Shown here: one piece after another, positions 9,382-18,350 of the stretch
Layout of the letters: each line of letters starts with the position of its first letter
Numbering within the stretch: position 1 is the first letter of the stretch
From: JADKAV01 sp963733395
GTDB taxonomy: Bacteria; Actinomycetota; Actinomycetes; S36-B12; UBA10799
Direction: 5' to 3'
Assembly (NCBI GenBank): GCA_963733395.1
Contig: CAVTCZ010000002.1
Location: 70,110-134,109, forward strand
DNA length: 64,000 bases
The notes under the pieces: generated by a model
What the model was told of the DNA's origin: nothing
Seen by the model: the letters and a program-made list of their open reading frames with translations, nothing else
Database searches by the model: none
Made by a program: the position numbers and the translations under genes

Positions 9382-10194
9382 ATGGCAAAGCGCGACAAGG
9401 CACCCGCTCTGAAGAACAAGGTGTACGAGGCCGAACTGTTCCGGATGCAGGCCGAGATGGTGAAACTGCAGGAGTGGATCAAGTCCACCGGCACCCGGTT
9501 GGTCGTCATCTTCGAGGGCCGCGACGCCGCCGGGAAGGGCGGGTCGATCAAGCGCATGACCACCTACCTGAACCCCCGCACCGCCCGGATCGTGGCCCTT
9601 CCCTCGCCGACCGAACGGGAGAAGACCCAGTGGTACTTCCAGCGCTACGTCCCACACCTGCCGGCCGCCGGCGAGATCTCCCTGTTCGACCGCTCCTGGT
9701 ACAACCGCGCCGGCGTCGAGCGGGTGATGGGGTTCTGCACGCTGGAGGAGTACCGCAGGTTCCTGCACCAAGCGCCCCTTTTCGAGCGGCTGCTGGTCGA
9801 GGACGGCATCGTGTTGCGCAAGTACTGGTTCAGCGTCTCCGACGAGGAGCAACAGCGCCGGTTCGAGTCCCGGCTCAAGGACCCGATGCGGCGCTGGAAG
9901 CTCAGCCCCATGGACCTCGAGTCGATCACCCGCTGGGAGGAGTACTCCCGGGCCAAGGACGAGATGATGGTCCACACGGACATCCCGGAGGCGCCCTGGT
10001 TCGTCGTGGAGAGCGACAACAAGAAGGCCGCGCGGCTCAATGTGATCAACCACCTGCTCACCTCCATGCCGTACGAGGACGTGACGGTACCGCCGCTGAA
10101 GCTGCCGGATCGGCCGTCGTCGCGCGGCTACATGCGCCCGCCGAAGGACACCCAGACCCACGTTCCCGACTTCGCTTCCACCCTGCTCAGTTAG
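9382..10194 (+). CDS. ppk2: Polyphosphate kinase 2 (PPK2 family)
   Basis: 270 residues, normal for single-domain PPK2. Walker A is GRDAAGKGG (residues 46-54), the lid or R-rich region follows with LNPRTARIVALPSPTERE, and Walker B is FDRSWYNRAG around D103. PPK2 enzymes transfer phosphate between polyphosphate and nucleotides, usually phosphorylating GDP or ADP. The sequence most resembles class I (nucleoside diphosphate phosphorylation), but class cannot be fixed by eye. It is followed by a small membrane protein 10 nt downstream. Confidence 0.9.
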   Translation: MAKRDKAPALKNKVYEAELFRMQAEMVKLQEWIKSTGTRLVVIFEGRDAAGKGGSIKRMTTYLNPRTARIVALPSPTEREKTQWYFQRYVPHLPAAGEISLFDRSWYNRAGVERVMGFCTLEEYRRFLHQAPLFERLLVEDGIVLRKYWFSVSDEEQQRRFESRLKDPMRRWKLSPMDLESITRWEEYSRAKDEMMVHTDIPEAPWFVVESDNKKAARLNVINHLLTSMPYEDVTVPPLKLPDRPSSRGYMRPPKDTQTHVPDFASTLLS

Positions 10195-10204
10195 CCTGTG
10201 TGGT

Positions 10205-10723
10205 GTGAAACCCCCGGCATCCCCGCTGCGCTGGGTGCGCGCGTGCGCGCTGGGGGGCTCCGCCGTGGCGCTGTCGGCCGTTGGTCACGCGACCGCCGGA
10301 GGGCACACGGAACCGGTGATGCTGGTGCTGCTGACTGCGATGGCGGCCCTCGCCGCCTATGGTTGGCTGCGCACTGAACGTGGCCTCGTAGCCATCGTCG
10401 GCGCGGTGGCCGTGGTCCAGCTCGCCGCCCACCTGCTGCTTGCCGCCGGGCACGCCCATGCCGGTTCCTCAGCCATGCTCGGGGCGCACGCGGTGGCCGG
10501 ACTGCTGCTGGCGGTGCTCTTGCGGCACGGGGAAGCGCGGTTGTTCGCGGCTGCCCGGCGCCGCTACCTGCAATGGCGGGTGGCGGTTCGCACGGCGCTG
10601 GCCGGGTTGCCCACTGTGCCGGCGTTCGCGCAGGCGCGGGTGGCCGGCGGCACTCCCGCATTGACGATGTGGATCCACAGCGCTGTGTACGGGCGGGCGC
10701 CGCCTGTCGCAGCCATGTGCTGA
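10205..10723 (+). CDS. Small histidine-containing membrane protein upstream of copC
   Basis: 172 residues from a GTG start. It has about four hydrophobic segments in the first 110 residues and several histidines near membrane ends (GHATAGGH, AAHLLLAAGHAHAG). The C-terminal part is Arg/Ala rich. I do not recognise a named family. It sits 36 nt ahead of copC, so a role in copper handling is possible, but this rests on position and histidine content only. Confidence 0.6.
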   Translation: MKPPASPLRWVRACALGGSAVALSAVGHATAGGHTEPVMLVLLTAMAALAAYGWLRTERGLVAIVGAVAVVQLAAHLLLAAGHAHAGSSAMLGAHAVAGLLLAVLLRHGEARLFAAARRRYLQWRVAVRTALAGLPTVPAFAQARVAGGTPALTMWIHSAVYGRAPPVAAMC

Positions 10724-10759
10724 TCTGTCCACATCGTCTCTTCGCCTTTGGAGTAGCCC

Positions 10760-11299
10760 ATGCCCGCGCCCATCCGGCGCATGTGGGCGTTGCTCGCCGT
10801 GGTGTTCCTCACCGCGGCTGTCGCATCGCCTGCTGCCGCCCACACAGATCTTGTTTCCAGCAGTCCCGAGGACGGCCAGACACTGACAGCGCCCCCCGAG
10901 CAGGTGACACTGCGCTTCGGCGAGGACCTGCTCACCGCAGGGGCCCAGATCGTCGCCAAGGACGATACGGGAGTCAAGGTTGGGCTGGGTCCCGCCGAGG
11001 TCTCGGGGACCCGCGTGTCAGCAACCTGGCCGCAGACCGCCGACGGCGGGGTCTACACCGTCTCCTGGCGTGCAGTCGCCGACGATGGCCACCCCTTGGA
11101 AGGTGCCTTCTCGTTCACCGTGAAAGCAGCACAGCCGAAGGCGGCATCGGCATCGCCGGAGCCGGTGACCGCGACGCCGAGCCCCGCAGCCGCCACCGAC
11201 GATGAGTCCGGGCAGGGGATGAACCTGCTGCTCCCGGCCCTGTTCGTGGTCGCGTTGGCGGCCGTCGGCTTCTTCGTGTGGCGATCGCGTGCCGACTGA
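10760..11299 (+). CDS. copC: CopC-type periplasmic copper-binding protein with C-terminal anchor
   Basis: 179 residues. A Sec signal peptide ends AVASPAAA and cleavage would leave HTDLV, giving the N-terminal His of the Cu(II) site. The CopC beta-barrel follows: SSPEDGQTLTAPPEQVTLRF and the ADDGHPLEGAFSF motif that supplies the other Cu(II) ligands (Asp and His). A Pro/Ala/Ser linker and a final transmembrane helix (LLLPALFVVALAAVGFFVW) anchor it. The stop overlaps the start of the copD-ctaG gene by 11 nt. RBS GGAGTAG precedes the ATG. Confidence 0.88.
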   Translation: MPAPIRRMWALLAVVFLTAAVASPAAAHTDLVSSSPEDGQTLTAPPEQVTLRFGEDLLTAGAQIVAKDDTGVKVGLGPAEVSGTRVSATWPQTADGGVYTVSWRAVADDGHPLEGAFSFTVKAAQPKAASASPEPVTATPSPAAATDDESGQGMNLLLPALFVVALAAVGFFVWRSRAD

Positions 11300-13286
11300 T
11301 ACCGCCGTCCGCTCCCGAGCAGGATCCCAACTCCGCTGGGCAGTGCCCGCGGGGCTGGCGCTCGTGGGCGGGCTGCTGGTCGGTCTGGTCGTCGGCGGGG
11401 GCACCGCTGAGTCCGCCGCTGAGGAGATCGTGGGCCCCGGCCCGCTTGTCAGCGCGGGTTTGCCCATCGTTCGAACGGTGGCCACGGCAGCGGCGGTGCT
11501 CACCGTCGGCCTGCTGTTGTACGCCGCGGTCCTCGGGCCGCAGGGCCGCAAGGGTGTGCTGTCGCAGGTGGGTCGCGGCGACGTCGTCCGGGCCGGCTGG
11601 GTGGCGGCCGTCTGGTCCGTGGCGAGTCTGGCCACGGCCGCCTGGTCGTTGGCCTGGGCACTCGGCCTGCCGCTGTCCCAGACACTGACCCCGGACGTGA
11701 TCGGGACGTACGCGTGGGACGTGGACTCCGTCCGCGCGTTCCTGCTCGTGGCAATACTGGCCGCGGGTATCGCGGTGGCGTGCGTATTCACAGCGACCGT
11801 GACCGGGGCGGGAGCCTCGATGGTGGCGGCCATGATCGGCGTTGCGCTGCCGGCTCTGACCGGCCACGCCTCCTCCCTGGGCTCGCATGGGGTGGCGATG
11901 ACCTCGGATGTCGTCCACGCCCTGTCCATGGCGGGGTGGGTCGGCGGCCTGTCGGTGATCCTGTTCCACGCCGTGCGCAACGACCCCGGGACCATGCGTA
12001 GCCTGCCGGTCTTCCGGACCGTGGCCACAGTCTCAGTGGTGTTCCTGACGATCTCCGGGCTGGGGGCGGCGTTCGCCCGGATGAATGCGGTCTCCGAGTT
12101 GTGGACGACGTCGTTCGGCATTCTCATCATGCTGAAGGTGGTCCTGTTGGCGACCCTGCTGGTCATCGCCAGGACCGTGCAGACCAAGGTCGTCGGGGCG
12201 GGCCTGGAAGCGCGGCCAACTCTGGTGCGGTTCGCGAGCATCGAGGCGCTGCTCATGGCGGCTGCCGCCGGCATCGGGGTCGCCCTGACGCAGACCCCCT
12301 ATCCGCGGGTGGCGATCGAGTACCCCACCAGCGGCGAGACCCTGCTGGGATTCGCGTTCCCGCCGCCGCCCACTGCGATGAACGTCATCTTCGGTTGGCG
12401 GACCGAACCCCTCTTCCTGGGCCTGGCGATCCTCGGGGTCGGGTTGTACTGGGCGGGTATCGTGCGGCTTCGCCGGCGCGGCGACCGATGGCCGGTGTTG
12501 CGCACCATCTCGTGGACGCTGGGCTGGTTGTTCGTCCTCTGGGCGACCAACGCCGGGGTGGCCACGTACGCCATGGTCAGCATGACCTGGCACATGCTCT
12601 CGCACATGGTGATGTCGATGGTCGCGCCCATCCTGTTGGCGATGTCGGCGCCCCTGACACTGGCTCTGCGGGCGCTGCCGGCGGCGACTGGCGGCCGCCG
12701 CGGACCGCGGGAGTGGATCGTCTGGGGGATGCACACCCCGCTGGCGCGATTCGTCACGCATCCGCTGTGGGCCTTGTTCGTGTTCACCATCGGGCTCTAC
12801 GGCCTGTACTACACGCCGCTGTTCTCGTGGCTGATGTCTAGCCATGTTGGCCATGTGGCGATGCAGCTGCACTTCCTGGCAGCCGGCTATCTGTTCGCGT
12901 GGGTCGTCATCCAGACCGATCCGCTGCCGCGCAACCTGCCGCACTGGAGCCGGTTGCTGCTGGCGGTGGTGGCGATGATCCTGCACTCGTTCTTCGCCGT
13001 CCCGATCATGATGAGCGACACCGCCTTCGGTTCGGTCTGGTACTCCCAGGTGCAGCCGCCCTGGCTGACCGACCTCGTGGCCGACTCCCGCAACGCCGGC
13101 GCCATCGCCTGGGGCATCGCCGAGATCCCGACGCTGCTGCTGGTCATCGCCGTGGCTGTGCAGTGGGCCCGGTCCGACGCCCGCGAAGCGACCCGCCGCG
13201 ACCGCCGCGTGGACCGGGACGGCGACACCGAGCTCGCGGCCTACAACGAGAACCTCCGCCGACTGGCCGAAAGGGACCAAAGATGA
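11289..13286 (+). CDS. Copper resistance protein CopD fused to CtaG-like cytochrome oxidase assembly protein
   Basis: 665 residues, nearly all membrane helices. The N-terminal half matches CopD/PcoD (GHASSLGSHGVAMTSDVVHA, then GWVGGL). The C-terminal half matches the CtaG (caa3-type) family, with TWHMLSHMVMSM, FFAVPIMM and the closing AEIPTLL segment. In actinobacteria this fusion imports copper and supplies it for Cu-A/Cu-B assembly of cytochrome oxidase. It overlaps copC by 11 nt and the next gene (sco) by 4 nt, indicating one operon. Confidence 0.88.
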   Translation: MPTDTAVRSRAGSQLRWAVPAGLALVGGLLVGLVVGGGTAESAAEEIVGPGPLVSAGLPIVRTVATAAAVLTVGLLLYAAVLGPQGRKGVLSQVGRGDVVRAGWVAAVWSVASLATAAWSLAWALGLPLSQTLTPDVIGTYAWDVDSVRAFLLVAILAAGIAVACVFTATVTGAGASMVAAMIGVALPALTGHASSLGSHGVAMTSDVVHALSMAGWVGGLSVILFHAVRNDPGTMRSLPVFRTVATVSVVFLTISGLGAAFARMNAVSELWTTSFGILIMLKVVLLATLLVIARTVQTKVVGAGLEARPTLVRFASIEALLMAAAAGIGVALTQTPYPRVAIEYPTSGETLLGFAFPPPPTAMNVIFGWRTEPLFLGLAILGVGLYWAGIVRLRRRGDRWPVLRTISWTLGWLFVLWATNAGVATYAMVSMTWHMLSHMVMSMVAPILLAMSAPLTLALRALPAATGGRRGPREWIVWGMHTPLARFVTHPLWALFVFTIGLYGLYYTPLFSWLMSSHVGHVAMQLHFLAAGYLFAWVVIQTDPLPRNLPHWSRLLLAVVAMILHSFFAVPIMMSDTAFGSVWYSQVQPPWLTDLVADSRNAGAIAWGIAEIPTLLLVIAVAVQWARSDAREATRRDRRVDRDGDTELAAYNENLRRLAERDQR

Positions 13287-13909
13287 AGACGGTGTACGCA
13301 GTGGCCTGTGCCGCTGTCCTGCTCACCGGGTGTTCGTCCGTGGACGAACCCACTGCGGTGGTGATCACGCCGAGCAACACCACGGGATTCGTCGGCACCA
13401 CTCTCGACCAGCCGCTGCCCAAGCCCGATGTCACGCTGACAGACACCAACGGCAAGCCGTTCAACATCGCCGAGGACACCAAGGGGCGGGTCACCGCCCT
13501 GTACATCGGATACACCCACTGCCCGGACGTCTGTCCCACCACGATGGCCGACCTCAGCGTGGCGATGGGTTCGCTGCCGCCCGACGTGGCCGAGCAGATC
13601 GATGTCGTCTTCATCACCACCGATCCCGAGCGCGACACCTCGAAGGCCATCGGCAAGTGGCTCAACAGTTTCTCGTGGGACGGCATCACCGGTCTGACGG
13701 GGGACTTCAAGGACATCAAGACCGCCGCCGACACCGTCGGGATCTTCATCGACCCGCCGGTGACGAACCCTGACGGCACGGTCACGGTCGAGCACGGGGC
13801 GCAGGTGATCCTCTTCGACAACGACGACCAGTCCGACCTGATCTTCACCTCCGGTTTCCAGCCCGAGGATGTCGCCCACGATCTGCAACGGCTGGTCGAA
13901 GAGCAATGA
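13283..13909 (+). CDS. SCO1/SenC family copper metallochaperone lipoprotein
   Basis: 208 residues. Lipoprotein signal MKTVYAVACAAVLLTGC gives a lipid-anchored extracytoplasmic protein. The thioredoxin-like fold carries the Cu-binding Cys pair in HCPDVCPTT and the distal His in TVEHGAQ. Sco proteins deliver copper to cytochrome oxidase and, in Streptomyces lividans, to the DyP peroxidase pathway. ATG 13283 overlaps the copD stop (ATGA). Its own stop overlaps an ATG at 13906, but the better start of the next gene is 13933. Confidence 0.9.
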   Translation: MKTVYAVACAAVLLTGCSSVDEPTAVVITPSNTTGFVGTTLDQPLPKPDVTLTDTNGKPFNIAEDTKGRVTALYIGYTHCPDVCPTTMADLSVAMGSLPPDVAEQIDVVFITTDPERDTSKAIGKWLNSFSWDGITGLTGDFKDIKTAADTVGIFIDPPVTNPDGTVTVEHGAQVILFDNDDQSDLIFTSGFQPEDVAHDLQRLVEEQ

Positions 13910-13932
13910 AATCCACAACGAAAGGGAAGAGT

Positions 13933-14480
13933 ATGCGCAAGTTGATGATGGCGGTGGCTGCGGCCGGCGCCCTGGCCCTCGCGGGCTGTTCCAGCGACTC
14001 GGGCACGACGACCGAGTCGAGTTCGCCGGCGACGGAGGCGACTGTGACCGTCACGGATGCGTACATCCCGCAGCCGGCGTCGGACACCTCCGCGATGTTC
14101 GGCCTGGTTTCGAACTCGGGGTCCGAGTCGGTGAAGATCACCGGTGGCTCCGCGCCCGACGTGGGAATGGTGCAGGTCCACGAGTTCGTGAAGGAGGGGA
14201 ACAAGGAGGTCATGCAGGAGGTGCCGGGTGGCCTGGAGGTCCCCGCGGGCGGCAGCTGTCGAACTCAAGCCGGGCAGCTACCACGTCATGCTGATGGAGG
14301 TGACCGGCGATTGGCAGGTCGGCGACGAGGTGACGATCACGCTGAACCTGTCCGAACGGTGAAACCGTCGAGGTCACTGCACCCGTCGAAGCCCGGGAGG
14401 GGATGAACCCCGACGACGCGACGATGGATGAGGGCTCGATGGACATGGACAGCGAGATGGAAGCCTCGCCGTCGTCATGA
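13933..14480 (+). CDS. PCu(A)C-type copper chaperone lipoprotein, two frameshifts
   Basis: Start ATG 13933 is chosen for its purine-rich AAAGGGAAGAG upstream and because the lipoprotein signal MRKLMMAVAAAGALALAGC then begins at once; ATG 13906 is possible. The PCu(A)C core shows MVQVHEF, VMQEV, VPAGG and SYHVMLM, the His/Met copper ligands. The frame breaks near 14252 (extra A in GGCAGCTG) and near 14356 (extra G in TCCGAAC). Corrected, it is 181 residues with an acidic Met-rich tail (MDMDSEMEASPSS) and ends exactly at an ATGA overlap with the peroxidase start. That overlap supports the corrected frame. The gene is the ECuC-like partner of Sco. Confidence 0.8.
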
Positions 14481-15602
14481 GCGTCTCGCGTCGTGCGGTC
14501 CTGGCTGGGGGAGTCCTGGCCGGGACCGCCGCCGCGGTCGGCGGTGGTCTCGTCTGGGCCGAACGGCAGAACACCGACGACGAGCAACCGGAGTTCTTCG
14601 GTCCGCACCAGGCGGGCATCGCCACCCCGGCGCAGGCGCGGGTCGAGGTGGTTGCCCTGGACCTGACCACGAGAAGTGCCGGCCAGGTGCGCGAGGTCTT
14701 CCGGACCGTGGACGGCGATGGTCTCGACGATGTTCGCGCAGACCGCCGATGCCGACCTGTTCGCGGTGCCTGCCCGGCTGACCGCGACCTGGGGTATCGG
14801 GCCGGGATTCCTGCCCGCACTCGGGCTCGAGCGGTTGCAGCCCGATGGCCTGGCGCCGCTGCCGGCGTTCAGCAAGGATCAGTTGCAGAAGCGTTGGACC
14901 GGCGGCGACCTGTTCCTGCAGGTGGGTGCCGACGATGCGGTCATCGCGGCCACCGCCGCCCGGCACCTCGTGGCTGCGGCCGCAGACCTCACGAACGTCC
15001 GCTGGTGGCAGCGCGGCTTCTCCTCGCCGACCCGGCGCAACCTCATGGGACAGGTCGACGGGACCGCGAACCTGCCGCCCGAGGACCCGCGGCACGACCA
15101 AGTCCTGTGGTCGGCCGACACCCAGCCCGAGTGGCTGCGCGGCGGGTCCTACGTCGCGGTCCGACGGATCCGGATGGACCTCGATGCCTGGAACGCGCAG
15201 TCGGTCGAGCAGCAGGAGGCCGTCATCGGTCGGTTCAAGGACTCCGGCGCGCCGCTCAACGGCACCGAGGAGACCGATCCGGTCGACTTGTCGGCGCAGA
15301 CCAGCCAGCGGGAGTTGGTGATCCCGTCGACCGCTCACGTGCGGCTGTCGAACCCCGATAACACCCGCGGCGCCCGGATCCAGCGCCGCTCCTTCTCCTA
15401 CGACGACGGTGCAGTCGGCGCCGGTTTGCTCTTCATGGCCTGGCAGGCCGATCCGCGCACCGGCTTCATCCCCATCCAGGCCCGGCTCGATGTGGGGGAT
15501 GCGCTCAATGCCTTCACGGTGGCCGAAGGCAGCGCCTTGTTCGCGTGCTTCCCGGGATGCCAGCCGGGGGGTTACGTGGGCGAGACGGTGCTCGAGACGT
15601 AG
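14477..15602 (+). CDS. Tat-exported DyP-type heme peroxidase, one frameshift
   Basis: Begins MSVSRRAVLAGGVLAGTAAA, a Tat-like signal (RRAVLAG). The frame breaks near 14707 (extra G in ACCGTGG) and continues as WTAMVSTMFAQT to a stop at 15602; corrected length is 374 residues. DyP signatures are GQVDGTANL (GXXDG, distal Asp), the proximal-His stretch STAHVRLSNPD and the heme-pocket IQRRSFSYDDG. Deferrochelatase EfeB is a close relative, but here the neighbours are copC, copD-ctaG, sco and a PCu(A)C chaperone. That matches the Streptomyces DtpA-Sco-ECuC copper pathway rather than iron uptake. Confidence 0.82.
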
Positions 15603-15645
15603 CGCCGTGGTAGCGGCGGTTGCCCGGGCATGGCAGGCTCGGAGA

Positions 15646-16158
15646 GTGCGTGTCGCCATCGCCTTGCTGGCTGTGCTGCTGGCTGGATGTGCCAGCACGC
15701 CACCGCCCGCCCCCTCGGAGTCGCCGGACCCGCCGACCAAGCGCACCCAGCAGTTCGACACGACGTTCGAGTCGCGCAAGAGCATCTTCCACGTCGTCGG
15801 GGAGGATTCCGAGAAGACGTATGGGTGGTCGAAGTACGCCGGTGAGGCCGATTTCCTCGACAACCGCTTCCGGGCGGAGATGCTCGTGGCCAACGACTAC
15901 GTGAAAGGCAACGGGACCTTCGAGGGCTTCGTCACTCTGATGTCCGCCGAGGGTGACATCGGGTTGCGCATCACCGGCGTGTCGACCGAGGGCGCCCAGG
16001 GCGCAGGATCGGCCTATTCGGGGGAGACGGAGGTGATCGGCGGGACCGGCGAGTATGACACCCTTGCAGGTAGGGGCCGATTCACCGGCGAACGCACCGG
16101 CGCGACAGGCACCCCCATCAGCGTCGAGGTCAGCCTCGAACTGATCAACCCGAAGTAG
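15646..16158 (+). CDS. Secreted lipoprotein with allene-oxide-cyclase-like barrel domain
   Basis: 170 residues from GTG 15646, chosen because it gives a compact lipoprotein signal (MRVAIALLAVLLAGC). The mature part is mainly beta-strand, with repeated Gly/Thr-rich turns (SGETEVIGGTGEYDTLAGRG, then RFTGE). This resembles the allene oxide cyclase barrel-like domain seen in secreted actinobacterial proteins. Function is unknown. It follows the DyP gene by about 40 nt and may or may not share its transcript. Confidence 0.6.
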   Translation: MRVAIALLAVLLAGCASTPPPAPSESPDPPTKRTQQFDTTFESRKSIFHVVGEDSEKTYGWSKYAGEADFLDNRFRAEMLVANDYVKGNGTFEGFVTLMSAEGDIGLRITGVSTEGAQGAGSAYSGETEVIGGTGEYDTLAGRGRFTGERTGATGTPISVEVSLELINPK

Positions 16159-16165
16159 GAGCCAT

Positions 16166-16597
16166 ATGCAGCAGGACGCAGATCCCCGGCCCATGCGTGG
16201 CGGGTCCTTCGACTACCGTGGGCCCGCGATCCCGGAGTACGCCCCCGAGGCCGATCACGAGCCCGACCCCGGTGAGGTCGTGTGGGCCTGGGTGCCGTTC
16301 GAGGAGGACACCACCCAGGGCAAGGACCGGCCGCTGGCGATCGTCGGCCGCGCGGTCGACAAGCCCGGCGACATGGTGTGCTTCCTGTTGTCCAGCAAGG
16401 ACCGCACCGACGACGATGAGTGGGTGCTGATCGGATCGGGTGAGTGGGACCAGGACCATCGGCCGTCCTGGGTGAACATCGCCCGGCCGCTGGCAGTCAA
16501 TGCCGAGGCAGTGCGCCGCGAGGGTGGCAACCTGTCCCGCGAGCAGTTCGACGCCGTGGTCGAGGCGGCGCGCCGGCGGTTCCCGCCGCACGACTGA
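16166..16597 (+). CDS. PemK/MazF-family toxin-like protein, no visible antitoxin
   Basis: 143 residues. The central segment PDPGEVVWAWVPFEEDTTQG followed by KDRPLAIVGR is the PemK/MazF beta-barrel core (PGxVVW...KxRPxLVV). VLIGSGEWDQDHRPSW continues the fold. In this actinobacterial subgroup the protein has an N-terminal extension and is often solitary. No antitoxin-sized gene lies immediately upstream: the neighbour is the lipoprotein 7 nt away. RNase activity is inferred from the family and the catalytic residues cannot be confirmed by eye. Confidence 0.65.
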   Translation: MQQDADPRPMRGGSFDYRGPAIPEYAPEADHEPDPGEVVWAWVPFEEDTTQGKDRPLAIVGRAVDKPGDMVCFLLSSKDRTDDDEWVLIGSGEWDQDHRPSWVNIARPLAVNAEAVRREGGNLSREQFDAVVEAARRRFPPHD

Positions 16598-16952
16598 CGC
16601 GGCGCTGGGGTGCGCCGGACTGGCGGCGCTTCGGTGTGCGGCGATCGGCGTTGCGGCTAGCGTTCGGGGTTGCGACGGTGTCGAGTCTCCGGGTGGCTGT
16701 TGGCGGGAGGGTGTTGCGCTCGTGGTCGAGGTGGTAAGTTGCAGGTCACGCCGTTGCCGTGCAGCGGCAGCACCACGGTCGTGGCGTTCGCGCGCGTCCA
16801 CGGTCAGAGTGGGGCGCGCCGCACTGGTGATGCGACCGAGCGCTCAACTGCACGGGCAGCACCTGCGATCGCGCTGAACCGCCCCAGTCGGGCGGTGAGG
16901 AGCGCTCCGCGACCATGGTGAGGCCAGCCGGTGACGCGTACGCTCGCAGCCG
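16598..16952. other. 355-nt non-coding space between convergent genes
   Basis: No open frame here has a believable start, RBS or family match. The stretch from about 16600 to 16740 is G-rich on the plus strand and slightly different in texture from its surroundings. It separates the plus-strand PemK-like gene from the convergent minus-strand aminotransferase, so it should contain transcription stops, but I see no strong hairpin. Confidence 0.5.
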
Positions 16953-18350
16953 TCAGAGGATCGACCAGGCTTGCTTCAACACCGTGCGCAGGATCGACTC
17001 GACCTCGTCGAAGTGCTGCTGGTCGCAGATGATCGGCGGCGCCAACTGGATGACCGGGTCGCCGCGATCGTCGGCGCGACAGTAGAGGCCGGCGTCGAAC
17101 AGCGCCTTCGACAGGAACCCGCGCAGCAGTCGCTCGGACTCCTCGTCGTTGAACGTCTCCTTGGTCTGCTTGTCCTTGACCATCTCGATGCCGTAGAAGT
17201 AACCGGCGCCGCGGACGTCGCCCACGATCGGCAGGTCTGTGAGTTTCTCCAGCGTGTTGCGGAAGGCCTGCTCGTTCTCCCGGACATGGGTCATGAGGCC
17301 CTCGGACTCCATGATGTCGAGGTTCGCCAGCGCCACGGCGGCCCCCACCGGGTGCCCGCCCCAGGTGTAGCCGTGCAGGAACGTGTTCTTCCCCTGCAGG
17401 AACGGCTCGAACAAGCGGTCGTGCACGATCATGGCGCCCATCGGCGCGTAGCCGGAGGTCATGCCCTTGGCACACGTGATGATGTCCGGCTGGACGCCGA
17501 AGCGGTTCATGGCGAAGTAGTCACCGATCCGGCCGAACGAGGTGATGGTCTCGTCGGCCACGAACAGCACGTCGTAGGTGTCGCAGATCTCCCGGACCCG
17601 CTCGAGGTATCCCGGTGGCGGCGGGAAGCACCCGCCGGAGTTCTGCACCGGCTCGAGGAACACAGCGGCGACCGATTCCGGGCCCTCCAGCTCGATGGCC
17701 ACGGCGATCTGATCAGCGGCCCAGCGGCCGAAGGCCACCTCGTCGTCGGCGTGGATGGAGGTGCGGTAGAAGTTCGTGTTCGGGACCTTGTGGGTGCCGG
17801 GTACCAGCGGTTCGAACGGGTACTTCGCCTCGGGGATGCCGGTGATGCTCAACGCGCCCTGCGGCGTGCCGTGGTAGGCGACCGCCCGGCTGATGACCTT
17901 GTACTTGGTGGGCTTGCCCATGATCTTGAAGTACTGCTTCGCCAGCTTCCACGCCGATTCCACGGCCTCGCCGCCGCCGGAGGTGAAGAACACGCGGTTG
18001 AGGTCTGCCGGCGCCAGGTGCGCGAGGCGTTCGGCGAGTTCGATCGCCTTCGGGTGCGCGTACGACCAGATCGGGAAGTGCCCGAGTGTGCGGACCTGGT
18101 CGGCGGCGGCCTGTGCGATCTCCTCGCGGCCGTGGCCGACCATGACCGTGAACAACCCCGACAGCCCGTCGAAGTATCTGCGGCCCTGGTCGTCCCAGAT
18201 GTAGGCACCCTCCCCGCGCACGATGATCGGCACATGTTCGCCGTGCTCGTACGTGGAGTGCCGGGTGAAGTGCATCCACAGGTGGCGCCTGGCCACCTCC
18301 GCCATCGGGTCGGCGCCGCCCTCGGTGACCAGTTGCGGTGTGCTGGTCAT
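16953..18350 (-). CDS. Class III aminotransferase (putrescine/omega-amino acid:pyruvate type)
   Basis: 465 residues. Class III PLP fold: TSGGGEAVESAWKLAKQY, then FVADETITSFGR with the PLP-pairing Asp, and Lys295 in ITCAKGMTSGYAPMG as the Schiff-base residue. Family members transfer amino groups from omega-amines or beta-alanine to pyruvate. Beside gamma-aminobutyraldehyde dehydrogenase and GabT, putrescine or a related diamine is the most likely substrate. Its ATG at 18350 overlaps the stop of the Lrp regulator (ATGA), so the two are co-translated. Confidence 0.85.
   Translation of the reverse strand: MTSTPQLVTEGGADPMAEVARRHLWMHFTRHSTYEHGEHVPIIVRGEGAYIWDDQGRRYFDGLSGLFTVMVGHGREEIAQAAADQVRTLGHFPIWSYAHPKAIELAERLAHLAPADLNRVFFTSGGGEAVESAWKLAKQYFKIMGKPTKYKVISRAVAYHGTPQGALSITGIPEAKYPFEPLVPGTHKVPNTNFYRTSIHADDEVAFGRWAADQIAVAIELEGPESVAAVFLEPVQNSGGCFPPPPGYLERVREICDTYDVLFVADETITSFGRIGDYFAMNRFGVQPDIITCAKGMTSGYAPMGAMIVHDRLFEPFLQGKNTFLHGYTWGGHPVGAAVALANLDIMESEGLMTHVRENEQAFRNTLEKLTDLPIVGDVRGAGYFYGIEMVKDKQTKETFNDEESERLLRGFLSKALFDAGLYCRADDRGDPVIQLAPPIICDQQHFDEVESILRTVLKQAWSIL

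Noticed and set aside
16598..16952. A small RNA or gene in the gap before the aminotransferase
   Set aside because: No promoter pair, terminator hairpin or coding frame with RBS could be seen; nothing supports a call.
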